Below, piece by piece: positions 34,341 through 43,861 of a stretch of DNA of 64,000 bases. The position numbers were made by a program, and so were the translations under genes. The stretch lies in contig NZ_JAEMTA010000003.1 in the NCBI RefSeq assembly GCF_016462545.1, forward strand, positions 1 through 64,000. Direction: 5' to 3'. The notes below the pieces were generated by a model. The model was not told the origin of the DNA. It worked only from the letters and a program-made list of their open reading frames with translations, and did no database searches. Positions within the stretch are counted from its first letter, which is position 1; every line of letters starts with the position of its first letter. Source of the stretch: Mycolicibacterium sp. GTDB lineage: Bacteria > Actinomycetota > Actinomycetes > Mycobacteriales > Mycobacteriaceae.

Positions 34341-36572
34341 CTAGCCGCGCGGCAGGCCGAGGATCCGCTCGGCGATCACGTTGAGCTGGATCTCCACCGT
34401 GCCGCCCCCAATCAGGAAGGAGGGCACGAACATCGCGTTGGATACCACGTCTGCCGGCGCATGCCGCAGGCTGGCTTCCGGCCCGATGAGATCCAGCGAG
34501 ACGGCCGACGTCGTCCGGCTGAGTTCCGCCGAGGCCACCTTCACCACCGACGCCCCCGGGCTGAAGAGATCACCGTGCAGTTGGCGCACCGACTCGCGAT
34601 AGTTCAGTGCCGCAACGCCCGTCGTCTCGGCGACGATCTCGCCGAGTGCCGCGACGGCATCGCCGCGGTCACCGGAGTACAGATTGTCGGCGATGATGCG
34701 TCGGACTCGATCGTCGTCCCCGAGGGTCATCACCGAACTGATCGTCGTCCGCTCGCTGAGCAAGGTGGTCATCGTCAGCGCCCAGCCCTCGCCACGCGTC
34801 CCGAGCAATTGGTCGTCGGGCACGAAGACCTCGTCGAGGAATACCTCGTTGAAGTGGGAGTCGCCGCTCGGCTGCTTCAACGGCCGCACCGTCACCCCCG
34901 GTGCGTGCATGTCCACGAGGAAGTAGCTCAGTCCCCGGTGCTTCTTCTGCGCATCAGGTTCGGTGCGAGCCAGACAGATCGCCCAGTCGGCAACGTGCGC
35001 ATCCGAGGTCCACACCTTCTGACCCGTCAACGACCAACCACCATCGACCTTGTCGCCCTTGGTGTTCAGGCTCGCCAGATCGGACCCTGCTTGCGGCTCG
35101 CTGAACAGCTGACACCACACGATCTCGCCGCGCAGGGTCGGCCCGGCGAAACGCTCCTTCTGTGCATCGGTGCCGTGGGCGAGAATCGTCGACACTGCCC
35201 AGTCGCCGATCACCACCTTGGGTGGAGCGAGATCGCGGCGCTCGTACTCCTCGGCGATGATCACCTGCTGGGTCGCCGTTGCCCCCACGCCCCAGGGTTT
35301 CGGCCAGTGCGCCGCGACCAGACCCGACTCGGCGAGGAAGTCGCGCCGCCGACCCCTGGTGTAGACCTTCGTCGGGTCGTTGGTGCTCGGTTCGTCGGCG
35401 GGCAACGCAAGCGCCGCGTCGAGCACTCCACCGACCCACCCCCGGAACTCGGGGTCGGCGGTGTCCTCGGCGGAAATGGTGAAGTCGCGCTTGACGCCCA
35501 GGGCCACCTCGCCAAGGGCACGAACCGCCGTCCGCACCGAACCCGCCTGCGCCGCAACGCTCATCGCGCGTCGCCAATACAGGTGGAGATCATGCTCCCA
35601 GGTGACGGCGATGCCGCCGTGGATGGTGATCGCCTCCATCACTGCGTCGCTCGCCCGGCCGATGCCGATGATGGCGGCGGTCTCGGTGGCGATCCGTTGC
35701 TGATCGGCATCCTGCTCCAGGCTCCGGATCGCATCGGCCGCCACCGCCGACGCCAGTTCCTCGGCGATGAAGAGCCGAGCCGCCTTGTGCTTCACGGCCT
35801 GGAACATTCCGATGGCCTGACCGAACTGCTCACGCACCTTCGCGTACTCGACGGACGTCGCGCGGCACCACTGCAGGACCCCCGCCGCGTCGGCGGCCAG
35901 CAGTCCGATCACCACGGCGCGGGCCGCGGTCACGTCGACGCCGGCGATCTCGTCGCGGACCGTCACGCGGGCGTCGTCGAGCCTCAGACGACCGACGTCG
36001 CGAGTCAGGTCCGTGCCTTCCAACGGCTCTCGGGTGACACCGGGTGTGTCGAGGTCCAGGTGCAGCCAGACGACGCCACCGTCCGCATCGCCAGCGCCGA
36101 CGATGACCACGGTGGCGGACATGAGACCGAGCACCGGCAAACTCGAGGCCGAGAGCCTCCATCCGTCGCCGTCACGCGTGGCGGACACCCCGTGAGAAGG
36201 CGGGACGACGGCCCCGGTGGCACCCGCCGCGAAAGTCTCGAGCAGTGCCGAACGCTTCTCGCCGGCTGCACCCAGGCCCACGACCGCGCTGGCCATCACG
36301 GTCGGCAGCAGTGGCCCCGGCAGTAGAGCCGAACCGGCGGCTTCGACGACGACGGCCAACTCCTCGAGGCCGCCGCCCTGCCCACCACATTCCTCGGGCA
36401 GGTGCACGGCATGCAGTCCTTGCGCGACGAGTTCGGCCCAATGCGGCGGGACGACCCCTGCCGCGAGTTGATCGAAGGCCAGACGCGTCGTCTCACTCGG
36501 GGCATGTCGCGCGGCGAAACCCGTGACGCTCTCGGCAAGTGCCTGGTGATCGTCCGTCAGAGCGATGGCCAT
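34341..36572 (-). CDS. Fused double acyl-CoA dehydrogenase (FadE6/FadE34 type)
   Basis: The 743-residue protein holds two ACAD units. The N-half ends with IHGGIAVTWEHDLHLYWRR, like the partner subunit at 8823. The C-half has WCQLFSEPQAGSDLASL, LTGQKVWTS and a final block GGGTVEIQLNVIAERILGLP, like the catalytic subunit at 7634. The glutamate before GGT in the 7634 product is glycine here. FadE6 and FadE34 of M. tuberculosis have the same fused design, and FadE34 acts on sterol side-chain CoA esters. It is ten bases downstream of the acyl-CoA dehydrogenase-like gene. Confidence 0.85.
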   Translation of the reverse strand: MAIALTDDHQALAESVTGFAARHAPSETTRLAFDQLAAGVVPPHWAELVAQGLHAVHLPEECGGQGGGLEELAVVVEAAGSALLPGPLLPTVMASAVVGLGAAGEKRSALLETFAAGATGAVVPPSHGVSATRDGDGWRLSASSLPVLGLMSATVVIVGAGDADGGVVWLHLDLDTPGVTREPLEGTDLTRDVGRLRLDDARVTVRDEIAGVDVTAARAVVIGLLAADAAGVLQWCRATSVEYAKVREQFGQAIGMFQAVKHKAARLFIAEELASAVAADAIRSLEQDADQQRIATETAAIIGIGRASDAVMEAITIHGGIAVTWEHDLHLYWRRAMSVAAQAGSVRTAVRALGEVALGVKRDFTISAEDTADPEFRGWVGGVLDAALALPADEPSTNDPTKVYTRGRRRDFLAESGLVAAHWPKPWGVGATATQQVIIAEEYERRDLAPPKVVIGDWAVSTILAHGTDAQKERFAGPTLRGEIVWCQLFSEPQAGSDLASLNTKGDKVDGGWSLTGQKVWTSDAHVADWAICLARTEPDAQKKHRGLSYFLVDMHAPGVTVRPLKQPSGDSHFNEVFLDEVFVPDDQLLGTRGEGWALTMTTLLSERTTISSVMTLGDDDRVRRIIADNLYSGDRGDAVAALGEIVAETTGVAALNYRESVRQLHGDLFSPGASVVKVASAELSRTTSAVSLDLIGPEASLRHAPADVVSNAMFVPSFLIGGGTVEIQLNVIAERILGLPRG

Positions 36573-36582
36573 TCAGCGAACT

Positions 36583-37767
36583 CTAGAGGGAGAAGTGGTC
36601 GTCGATGATCCCCAGCCAGACCTGCGCCGAGTCGATCGCGACCTTCTCGCTGATGAACGCGTGCTGCGTCCCGGTGTACACGTCGCGAAAGGCGCGCTCG
36701 AGCCTGCTGCCCTCGCGGATCGACGTCGTGCCCGCCGCCAGGTGTGCCCACTGCGCGCACTCACGGGCTACGTCGGTCGCGTAGACGGCAGCAACCCGCA
36801 TGTCGACCCGCAGCGTCGGGGTGAGGTCGTCGCCGTTGGCGACTGCCGACTCGGCGGTGGTGAAGGCCTGCAGCGTCAGCAGCCGCGCCGCCCGCCATGC
36901 CGCGACGTGGTGCGCCAGGTCCTTTTGGAACGTCGGGCGGCTGGCCAGCGACTCCATGTCGCTCATCCGGTACTTCGTGGCCGCCAGGTCCTGGACGTCG
37001 TCGAGCATGCTCTTCGCGACGCCGAGCGCCCACGCCGCGTGTCCCGCCGCGGTGACCGGCATCATGCCCATCCGCCCGGCCGGTGACGCTCCGCGCAACG
37101 GCTCGGTGGTGAACAGCCGGAACGTGCGGTGCTCCGGGACGAACACGTCGGCCACGTTGTAGTCGTAAGACCCGGTTCCCTTGAGTCCCTGGACGTTCCA
37201 GCCGTCGGTGAAACACACGTCGTCCCGCGGCAGCAACGCCACCATCAGCTCCGGGATGCCCTCGCTGATCCAGCGCATCTCACCGTCGTCCATCGGGATG
37301 AAGCCCGCCGCGACGTACTGCGCGTGCCCGGTACCGGACCCGAAGCTCCACGCTCCGGTCAGTCGGTAGCCGCCGTCGGTGACGACACCCTGCCCGTTGG
37401 GCGCGAACTGTCCGCCCATGGTGACGTGATTGTCGTTGGCGGTGAACACCTCGGCGAAGCCCTGCTCGGGAAGATACGAGGCGGCAGCGAACGACGACGG
37501 CAGGTTCGCGATCCCGGTCCAGCCGAACGATCCATCCTGCCAAGCCATTTCAATCCACGTATCGATCATCTCGGCGAACGACGGTTCGGAACCGCCCGCG
37601 TCCGCCGGGTTGAAGGCCGTCATCAAGCCGGTGGCCCACATCTCGTCGACGATCGTCGGCGACAGGGTGCGCAACCGTTCGGACTCCGCCGCCTCGGCCC
37701 GCACCAGATCGCGCATCCCGCGCGCGGTGGCGACGACGTCGTCGTGCACGTGCGTTGTCATGGTCAT
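36583..37767 (-). CDS. Acyl-CoA dehydrogenase-like flavin monooxygenase or dehydrogenase
   Basis: The 394-residue protein belongs to the ACAD type-2 group. It has NPADAGGSEPSFAEMIDTWI, MGGQFAPNGQGVVTDGGYRL, WSFGSGTGHAQYVAAGF and a C-terminal IREGSRLERAFRDVYTGTQH. The SRLERAFRD.....H pattern is typical of HsaA/NcnH-like two-component monooxygenases rather than true dehydrogenases. Two close ATGs (37767 and 37761) could start it. It heads an operon with the fused FadE gene and is divergent from a methyltransferase gene. Confidence 0.78.
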   Translation of the reverse strand: MTMTTHVHDDVVATARGMRDLVRAEAAESERLRTLSPTIVDEMWATGLMTAFNPADAGGSEPSFAEMIDTWIEMAWQDGSFGWTGIANLPSSFAAASYLPEQGFAEVFTANDNHVTMGGQFAPNGQGVVTDGGYRLTGAWSFGSGTGHAQYVAAGFIPMDDGEMRWISEGIPELMVALLPRDDVCFTDGWNVQGLKGTGSYDYNVADVFVPEHRTFRLFTTEPLRGASPAGRMGMMPVTAAGHAAWALGVAKSMLDDVQDLAATKYRMSDMESLASRPTFQKDLAHHVAAWRAARLLTLQAFTTAESAVANGDDLTPTLRVDMRVAAVYATDVARECAQWAHLAAGTTSIREGSRLERAFRDVYTGTQHAFISEKVAIDSAQVWLGIIDDHFSL

Positions 37768-37840
37768 GTCCGAGACGCTACCGCCGCAGCCACCGTCAGT
37801 TGACAATTTCCAGGAACTGTTCACTGGAATGCTGGGGGAC

Positions 37841-38596
37841 ATGTCTACACGGCCGCCCGTACACACCGACCGCCGACGGGCCGAGTCGTTCGGCACCGCC
37901 GCGCTGGAGTACGACCGCTGCCGTCCTCGCTACCCAGCGACCCTCATCGCGGACCTCGTCGTTGGCGACGGTGTCAGAGCCCTCGACGTCGGGGCGGGGA
38001 CGGGGATCGCGTCGGCGCAGCTGAGCGCCGCGGGTGCCGACGTCCTGGCCATCGAACCCGACGCTCGCATGGCGCGCGTGGCCGCGGACAAGGGCCTCGC
38101 GGTCGAGCAAGCCACCTTCGAGGAGTGGGATCCAGGCCTGAGATCGTTCGACCTGGTGGTGTTCGCGCAATCGTTTCACTGGGTACGGCCACGGTCCGCG
38201 CTCGAGAAGGTGGCGGCGCTGCTGGAGCCGGGCGGTCGCCTGGCGCTGCTCTGGAATCGGATCACGCCGAGGTCGCCCAGCGTCGACGACCTGAACGCGG
38301 TGTACGCCGGCCATCTCGACGTCACCGCACGGCCGTCCATCGAGATCGAGGATCAGACGACCACACTGCTGCAGGAGTGCGGATTCACCGTGGAGCGCCG
38401 CCACGTCGTCGAAGAATTGCACTTTGGGACCGACGCCTGGCTGGAACTCGTCTTCACCTACTCCAACCACCTTGCGCTGGAACCGATGTCGCGCGCCCAG
38501 CTGAGATCGCAACTCGCGGACCGGATCGGGCCGGACGGGGTCGACGCTACCAACGACGCCCTGGCCGTGGTGGCCGTGCGCCGACCTCAGGCGTAA
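37841..38596 (+). CDS. Class I SAM-dependent methyltransferase
   Basis: The 251-residue protein has the SAM motif ALDVGAGTGIASAQL (about residues 48-62), the acidic loop VLAIEPDARM and FDLVVFAQSFHWV, the UbiE/methyltransferase-11 pattern. ATG 37841 follows a GGGGGA site. The 73-bp divergent promoter contains the TTGACA hexamer and a TTCCAGGAA palindrome. It overlaps the convergent dioxygenase gene by ten bases, so it is next to but not part of the mys operon. Substrate unknown. Confidence 0.82.
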   Translation: MSTRPPVHTDRRRAESFGTAALEYDRCRPRYPATLIADLVVGDGVRALDVGAGTGIASAQLSAAGADVLAIEPDARMARVAADKGLAVEQATFEEWDPGLRSFDLVVFAQSFHWVRPRSALEKVAALLEPGGRLALLWNRITPRSPSVDDLNAVYAGHLDVTARPSIEIEDQTTTLLQECGFTVERRHVVEELHFGTDAWLELVFTYSNHLALEPMSRAQLRSQLADRIGPDGVDATNDALAVVAVRRPQA

Positions 38597-39360
38597 GCGG
38601 CCACCATCCCGCGGTGCATGACGCGGTCACCGATGACGCCGTCGTGGTCCGCGCGGTGCAGCACACATCCGTTGTCCCACATCACCACATCGCCCGGGGC
38701 CCAGGAGTGACGCAGCACGTTGTCGTCTCGCGTCGAATGGTCGAAGAGGTACGCGATGGTGTCCTTCGCCAGCTGGGGGCGCATTCCGCTGACCGCGACG
38801 CACCGCTGCGGCGTCGACAGGTATAGCGCCGTCCGCCCCGACACGGGGTGAACCCGGAAGATGGGGTGCACCGCCGAGGTCTCCTGCTCCTCATCGAGCT
38901 CCAGACCCGTCACGACGTGCGTGACCAGGCGGCCGTCCAACCACGAGCGGATCTCGGCGGGCAGGGTGTCGTAGGCCGCGTACTGGTTGGTGAACAGCGT
39001 CTGCCCACCGTGCTCGGGAACGTCCACCGCACGTAACGCCGTGTACGCCGGTGGGTTTCGCACATAGCTGGTGTCGGTGTGGAACGTCGACCGCGGTGGC
39101 GTACGACGGCCGACGTTGCTGATCACGTTGAGATCTGGCCAGCCCGGTACGGGCGTCTCACCCGCGGTGAACACCGTGTCGCCGAAGCTGCGCAGGAACC
39201 GCAGGAACCCGTCGTCGTCGACGTCCTGCCCGCGAAACACGAGGACGCCGTGCTCGGCGAGCTTGACGCGAAGTTCGTCGGCCTGCCGCTCGTCGAGCGC
39301 GCCGACCGGCAGCCCGGTCACCGTCGCGCCTACGGGGCTCAGTGCGTCGTACTGAAGCAC
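38587..39360 (-). CDS. TauD/TfdA-family Fe(II)/2-oxoglutarate dioxygenase at the end of the mys operon
   Basis: The 257-residue protein has the facial triad H94-x-D96 (FHTDTSY) and distal H235 (VLHRAD), with the 2-oxoglutarate arginine R250 exactly fifteen residues later, as in TauD. All catalytic residues are intact. Its ATG lies 22 bases inside mysD, so it is translationally coupled to it. This suggests it oxidises a mycosporine-like amino acid. In cyanobacteria the palythine-forming MysH is also an Fe/2-oxoglutarate enzyme but, as I recall, belongs to a different branch, so the reaction here is open. Confidence 0.85.
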   Translation of the reverse strand: MLQYDALSPVGATVTGLPVGALDERQADELRVKLAEHGVLVFRGQDVDDDGFLRFLRSFGDTVFTAGETPVPGWPDLNVISNVGRRTPPRSTFHTDTSYVRNPPAYTALRAVDVPEHGGQTLFTNQYAAYDTLPAEIRSWLDGRLVTHVVTGLELDEEQETSAVHPIFRVHPVSGRTALYLSTPQRCVAVSGMRPQLAKDTIAYLFDHSTRDDNVLRHSWAPGDVVMWDNGCVLHRADHDGVIGDRVMHRGMVAAYA

Positions 39361-40388
39361 GGCGCCGCTCCCACTTCGAGTTCAGCCAGCGCGTCCGCGA
39401 AGAGGTCACGCACCGATACGCCTGCCGCCGCGGCCATCACGGCGACGACGCTGGTGGGGGCGAACGAGCAGTAGGGCCCGGCTTCCAGGAACCACGGCTT
39501 GCCCTCGGGATCGATGCGGAAGTCGAACAGGCTGTAGTGCCGACATCCCAGGGCCACGTGACATCTCTTGGCGGCCTCCCACACGACGGCCGTGATCGGA
39601 TCGTCCTCGGGAACGATCCAGGCCCGGCTGGCATCCTTTGCCACCAGGTACAGCTCGCCGTCGCCGGTCCGGTCGAGCTTGTCGTCGCGGCCGCGGATGG
39701 GCTTGGTCGCCGAATCGACGGCGTACTCCTCCAGCGGCAGGCAGACGAGCTCGCCGTCGCGAACGATGATGCCGCACCGCACTTCTCGACCGAGCTCGAC
39801 GTAGGACTCGACCAGCGCTGCTCCACCATGCACCATCGCCAGCTCGACGGCGGCGTCGTATTCGCCGGGATCACGCACCAGTGACACGCCGACGGAGTTG
39901 TCCGCGTCGACCGGCTTGACGACGACCGGTAGCGACAGCGACGACCAGTCGCCGGCTCGCAGCACCTCACCCGCGGGCACCGAGACGCCGGCCGCGGCGA
40001 CGATCGCTCTGGCCTTCGCCTTGTCCGCCGCGATCGCCATCACCTCGGGAGTGTTCCCCAGATATGCAATGCCGAGGACGTCGAACAGCGCCCGGTACGC
40101 GGTCATGCCCGGCAGACAGAACATCTGCGGCACCACCACCTGCGGACGTAGACGATCCAGGTGCGCAACGGCTTCCGACAGCGTCATCGCCGGTGCCGAG
40201 GCGAGTGCGTCGGCACCGAGGTCCGCGGGGAACCGCCACGACCCGTCCGGGGAGACGTACGCCAGATGGACGTCGTAGCGGTCGGGGTCGGCCAGGGCCT
40301 CCAGGGCTGCACCGGCGTAGAGCCGGGACAGTTCGGCGTGGAACTCGTCCACCGCAGACCCGATCAGGTGCAGAACGGAGATGGGCAT
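39339..40388 (-). CDS. mysD: MysD-like D-Ala-D-Ala ligase homologue (mycosporine ligase)
   Basis: The 349-residue ATP-grasp protein has the D-Ala-D-Ala ligase pattern: VVPQMFCLPGMTAYRALFDVLG, YLGNTPEVMAIAADKAKAR, SLPVVVKPVDADNSVGVSLV and PEGKPWFLEAGPYCSF with the metal-binding end block. In MAA pathways MysD attaches a second amino acid (serine, threonine or another) to mycosporine-glycine. Its ATG abuts the mysC stop (TGAATG), with a GGAGGTGA ribosome site inside the mysC end. The amino acid used cannot be read from sequence. Confidence 0.85.
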   Translation of the reverse strand: MPISVLHLIGSAVDEFHAELSRLYAGAALEALADPDRYDVHLAYVSPDGSWRFPADLGADALASAPAMTLSEAVAHLDRLRPQVVVPQMFCLPGMTAYRALFDVLGIAYLGNTPEVMAIAADKAKARAIVAAAGVSVPAGEVLRAGDWSSLSLPVVVKPVDADNSVGVSLVRDPGEYDAAVELAMVHGGAALVESYVELGREVRCGIIVRDGELVCLPLEEYAVDSATKPIRGRDDKLDRTGDGELYLVAKDASRAWIVPEDDPITAVVWEAAKRCHVALGCRHYSLFDFRIDPEGKPWFLEAGPYCSFAPTSVVAVMAAAAGVSVRDLFADALAELEVGAAPCFSTTH

Positions 40389-41744
40389 TCAGTCACCTCC
40401 CGGCTCGACGAGTTTGCCGATGTTGAAGTCGATACGGGTCCAGCCACGACGGTCACGCAGATTCCGGATCAGCAGCGACGGGATCTGGAGATGGTGAACC
40501 ATCAGATACGGCAGCGGATCCCACCACGCGAAGATCGCATCCTTACCGCGGAAGATCGTCGCGAGCCTGTTCCCGCGGTTCGGCTGAGTCAGCAGGCGCC
40601 ACAGCTCGTGATAGATCCAGTAGGTGGGACGGGCACCCGGGCGGGGAGTGATGACGGGGTGGGCGTCGTCGAGATAGGCGCCGGCCACCTGAGGATGGTC
40701 GTAGAACATCGTGATCGCAGAGTGGGTGCGAGGGTTGCACTCGATCGCGTACGCATGGCCGTCGGCACCCTCGATGAAGTCGAAGGACACCTGACCCGTG
40801 AGATCGTAGGCACCGACGAATTCCTCTACCCAAGCGCGTATTTCGGGCTTGTCGATGTTCTCGTAGTTGATCTGGAACGCCGACGACTCGCAGCACCCGT
40901 AGACCTGTAACCATCCATGCCGGACCGTTCCGTGCGTGCAGAACTCCTTGCCGTCCATGAACTCCTGCAGGATCCACGGATCGTCCTCGGAGATGGACAG
41001 CGAGTTCGCGAACGCCATGTTGCGCTCGGGCGTCTCCCGCGACAGCCGCGTGAGGTCCATTCGACCCACCGGGTTGTAGGCGATCCGCTTCAGGATGTAG
41101 CTGCGGCCCGCGGGGAAGTCGAACTCCGCGACCTGACTGGCATCGGTGATCCGGCGGAAGTCGGGCACACGCAGTCCGAGAGAACTGGCCGCCTCGGAGA
41201 ACGCCGCCTTGTCGTCGAGCATTCGCACGGTCTCGGGTCCGACGTGGAGCACCTCGCAGACGTCGTCGAGAAGTCGCCGGGCGCCCGAATCATGCACGCT
41301 GGCAGCAGGACTCGACACGGGAACGAACACGTCGACGCCTTCACGCCTAGCGACGTCGAGCAACGCCTCTGCGTAGCCCGGCGAGGTCGGCTCCGGCACG
41401 CAATGAAACGCGTCGACCGCACGGGAGAACCTGTGGCCCGTGAACCGGTACTTCTTGGACTCGACGAGCACCACCCGGTGCCCGGCCGAGTGAAACGAGC
41501 GCGCCAACTGCAGCGCCTTCGTCATCTTGCCTCCGCTGATCAGCACGGTCTTGCTCGCGCCGATGGTGCGGTGCTTCAACGGGTTTCGTCGCCGGCTCAG
41601 AAGCGCTACCGCAACCAGGCCGAGATCGACAGGAAGCGTCAGGACCAGCCCGGCCAGGGTGACGACGGTCCGTCCGGCATTGGCCCCCCGACGCTGCGGC
41701 ACGCTGGCAGCGGTCGGGGTGCCGAGGTCCAGCAATGCCGTCAC
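40389..41744 (-). CDS. mysC: MysC-like ATP-grasp mycosporine-glycine synthase
   Basis: The 451-residue protein begins at GTG 41744, overlapping mysB (GTGA). A hydrophobic N-terminal helix (about residues 24-50) precedes the ATP-grasp domain: KTVLISGGKMTKALQLARSF, VVLVESKKYRFTGHRFS, RSYILKRIAYNPVGRMDL and GHAYAIECNPRTHSAIT. MysC links glycine to 4-deoxygadusol with ATP to give mycosporine-glycine. The N-terminal helix is also seen in cyanobacterial MysC as I recall, and may tether the protein to the membrane. Confidence 0.88.
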   Translation of the reverse strand: MTALLDLGTPTAASVPQRRGANAGRTVVTLAGLVLTLPVDLGLVAVALLSRRRNPLKHRTIGASKTVLISGGKMTKALQLARSFHSAGHRVVLVESKKYRFTGHRFSRAVDAFHCVPEPTSPGYAEALLDVARREGVDVFVPVSSPAASVHDSGARRLLDDVCEVLHVGPETVRMLDDKAAFSEAASSLGLRVPDFRRITDASQVAEFDFPAGRSYILKRIAYNPVGRMDLTRLSRETPERNMAFANSLSISEDDPWILQEFMDGKEFCTHGTVRHGWLQVYGCCESSAFQINYENIDKPEIRAWVEEFVGAYDLTGQVSFDFIEGADGHAYAIECNPRTHSAITMFYDHPQVAGAYLDDAHPVITPRPGARPTYWIYHELWRLLTQPNRGNRLATIFRGKDAIFAWWDPLPYLMVHHLQIPSLLIRNLRDRRGWTRIDFNIGKLVEPGGD

Positions 41745-42595
41745 CCCTGCACCCTCCGGATCAGGGTCAGCCCGTCGCGCAGCGGAATCAACACCTGCTC
41801 CACACGGTGGTCGTAGGTAAGGGCTGCGTTGAATCCCGCGATCGCCGCGCCGTTGGTCGAGAGGTCCACGTCCGCGTAGGGCTCGCCCTGGAGCAGGGTG
41901 TTGTCCACCGCGATCACGGCTCGAGGTGACAGCAGGCTGCTGCCCAGTAGGAACTCCACGTAGTCGAGGTAGCCGGGCTTGTCGGCGTCGATGAAGACGA
42001 AGTCGAACTGACACCCCGGCTCCGCAGTCAACCGTCGCAGAGTGTCGATCGCGGGTCCGACCTTCACCGTGATTTTGTGGCCCACGTCCGAGGCGCGGAA
42101 ACAGGTCCTGGCGAAATCGGCTACGGCCTGGTCGATCTCGCATGCGACGACGATCCCGTGGTCGGGCAACGCCTCCGCCATCGCGAGAGCCGAGTACCCG
42201 GTGAACATCCCGATCTCCAGGACGCGGCTCGCTCGCGCGAGGTGCACCAGGAACTTCAGGACCTGGCCTTCGACGTGACCCGACAGCATCTCCTGCTCGA
42301 GTCGCACTCCGCCCGGCGGCGCTGCAGCCCAGTCCGTCTCACGCGTCCGTCTGGCCAGCTCTGACAGCGCCGTCGACTCCGGCGTCGTGCACTGATCGAG
42401 GTACGGATCGAGGCCTGCGGCCAGATCCCGTGCTCGCCTCAGCCGCTGCGCGAGCGCCGGATCGATGCCAGGGACTGCGTCGAGTTCGCGACACAGCTCC
42501 CCCAGCTCCCCGGCCAGGATCGTCGACGGCGTCACCGGGCGGGCTGTCGGGACGCCGTCCACGGCCGGATCCGTCAGCACCGCAACGTCGTTCAC
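41741..42595 (-). CDS. mysB: MysB-like O-methyltransferase
   Basis: The 284-residue protein begins at GTG 42595 in a GTGA overlap with mysA. It has the class I O-methyltransferase (CCoAOMT-like) motifs [20 protein letters not shown] (about 125-144) and [19 protein letters not shown] (about 198-216), whose aspartates bind the catalytic metal. In the MAA pathway this enzyme methylates 2-demethyl-4-deoxygadusol to 4-deoxygadusol. Position directly after mysA and before mysC matches known mys gene order. Confidence 0.88.
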   Translation of the reverse strand: MNDVAVLTDPAVDGVPTARPVTPSTILAGELGELCRELDAVPGIDPALAQRLRRARDLAAGLDPYLDQCTTPESTALSELARRTRETDWAAAPPGGVRLEQEMLSGHVEGQVLKFLVHLARASRVLEIGMFTGYSALAMAEALPDHGIVVACEIDQAVADFARTCFRASDVGHKITVKVGPAIDTLRRLTAEPGCQFDFVFIDADKPGYLDYVEFLLGSSLLSPRAVIAVDNTLLQGEPYADVDLSTNGAAIAGFNAALTYDHRVEQVLIPLRDGLTLIRRVQG

Positions 42596-43815
42596 GCGAG
42601 GTCGTCGGGATCGGCGACCGTGAACACGTCGACACCGTCGCCACCGCGGGGATAGTCCAGGCAGATCTTCTTGTGCAGCGTCAGCACATCGGCCAGCTCG
42701 CCGGTGGTGACGTCGTTGAGGAAGCGGCAGCGCCCGATCGGATCGGGGATCGCCGCCCGGAGCAGCCCGTCGCGCGTCTTCAGGATCGACGCCGTCGCCG
42801 CTTCCAGGAGTTCCGGGGTGAGGTGCTCGCTGTCCAGCGAGAGACCCAGTGAACTCATCACTCCGAGCACCCGGTCGCGATCGGCCACGGACAGATGTCC
42901 GCGCTTCTCGGCGAGGGTCGTCGACAGCGCCATGTCGATGTTGATCGCGTGGCCATGGAAGAACGGCACGGCCAGCGTGAGCTCCAATGTGGGGCTCCAC
43001 GTGTGGCCGAACGCGATCACGCGGTCGAGGTCGATCTCGTGCAGGTTGGGTGCCTCGAGCTCGAGCATCGTGGCGATCGCCTGGTGAGTGACGCGCTCCC
43101 CGGCGGCCCGCACCTCGGGCGTGCCGTCGAGGTATCCGAACCGCGTCTGCAGCAGTTCGGCTCCGTGCTCCTCGAGCAACTCGAAGATCTCCGAGTTACC
43201 GACCACGGAGATCTTGATCAGCTCGGCCATGCCATTGCGGACCTGGTCCTCCGGAAGGGTCTTGAGGAACGAGAAGTCAAGAAGCACCTTCTGCGATGCG
43301 TGATAGGCCCCCAAACGGTTCTTGTGCTTGCCGTAGTTCACGGCCACCTTGATCGACACACTGGCGTCGATCAAGCCGATGAGCGTGGTGGGGATCCGGA
43401 TGTACGGGGTGTTGCGCCGATAGCTGGCACAGGCGAAGCCGGCGACGTCGGTGGTCAGGCCTCCGCCGACCACCAGCACCGGCTCCGTGCGCACCAACCC
43501 GAAGGCGTCGAACTCCCCGACGATCCTTTCGAAGGTGTCCAGCGATTTGGCCGTCTCCCGGATCTGCACCGGGACGACGGTCAGGGCGATGTCGTGATGA
43601 TCGAAGTACGCCCGGATCGCGTCACCGTAGAGCTCGAAGACGGTGTCGTCGATGACCATCAGGGCGCGACCGTAGGGACGGTAACTGTCCGCGAGGTCGG
43701 TGCTGTCGAGGGCGAATACGCCGTCTACGTACACCAGGTCGTACTCGATCTTCTCGTAACCAGAGACGTGGAATGTCCTGTCGCTCACGGTCACTCGGGC
43801 CTGCATATTGCTCAT
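42592..43815 (-). CDS. mysA: 2-demethyl-4-deoxygadusol synthase (sugar phosphate cyclase)
   Basis: The 407-residue protein is a dehydroquinate-synthase-fold cyclase. It has the NAD motif [18 protein letters not shown] (117-134) and metal ligands E198 (GMAELIK), H271 ([11 protein letters not shown]) and H287 ([10 protein letters not shown]). The phrases [20 protein letters not shown] and [18 protein letters not shown] are those of DDGS, not AroB or EEVS. It cyclises sedoheptulose 7-phosphate, the first MAA step. ATG 43815 has GAGGAG eight bases upstream. The following mysB and mysC support the assignment. Confidence 0.9.
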   Translation of the reverse strand: MSNMQARVTVSDRTFHVSGYEKIEYDLVYVDGVFALDSTDLADSYRPYGRALMVIDDTVFELYGDAIRAYFDHHDIALTVVPVQIRETAKSLDTFERIVGEFDAFGLVRTEPVLVVGGGLTTDVAGFACASYRRNTPYIRIPTTLIGLIDASVSIKVAVNYGKHKNRLGAYHASQKVLLDFSFLKTLPEDQVRNGMAELIKISVVGNSEIFELLEEHGAELLQTRFGYLDGTPEVRAAGERVTHQAIATMLELEAPNLHEIDLDRVIAFGHTWSPTLELTLAVPFFHGHAINIDMALSTTLAEKRGHLSVADRDRVLGVMSSLGLSLDSEHLTPELLEAATASILKTRDGLLRAAIPDPIGRCRFLNDVTTGELADVLTLHKKICLDYPRGGDGVDVFTVADPDDLA

Positions 43816-43861
43816 CGGGATGCTCCTCGGTAAGGGGGTCGTCGTGATTCGGCGGTCGGCG

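Noticed and set aside
34243..36326. Continuation of the DUF222 reading frame to a 925-residue protein
   Set aside because: Beyond 34242 the frame is only the antisense of the fused acyl-CoA dehydrogenase gene and has no recognisable protein features.
42592..43815. Annotation of the cyclase as 3-dehydroquinate synthase (AroB) or 2-epi-5-epi-valiolone synthase
   Set aside because: The [10 protein letters not shown] and FHGHAINID signatures and the adjacent mysB, mysC and mysD fit DDGS instead.
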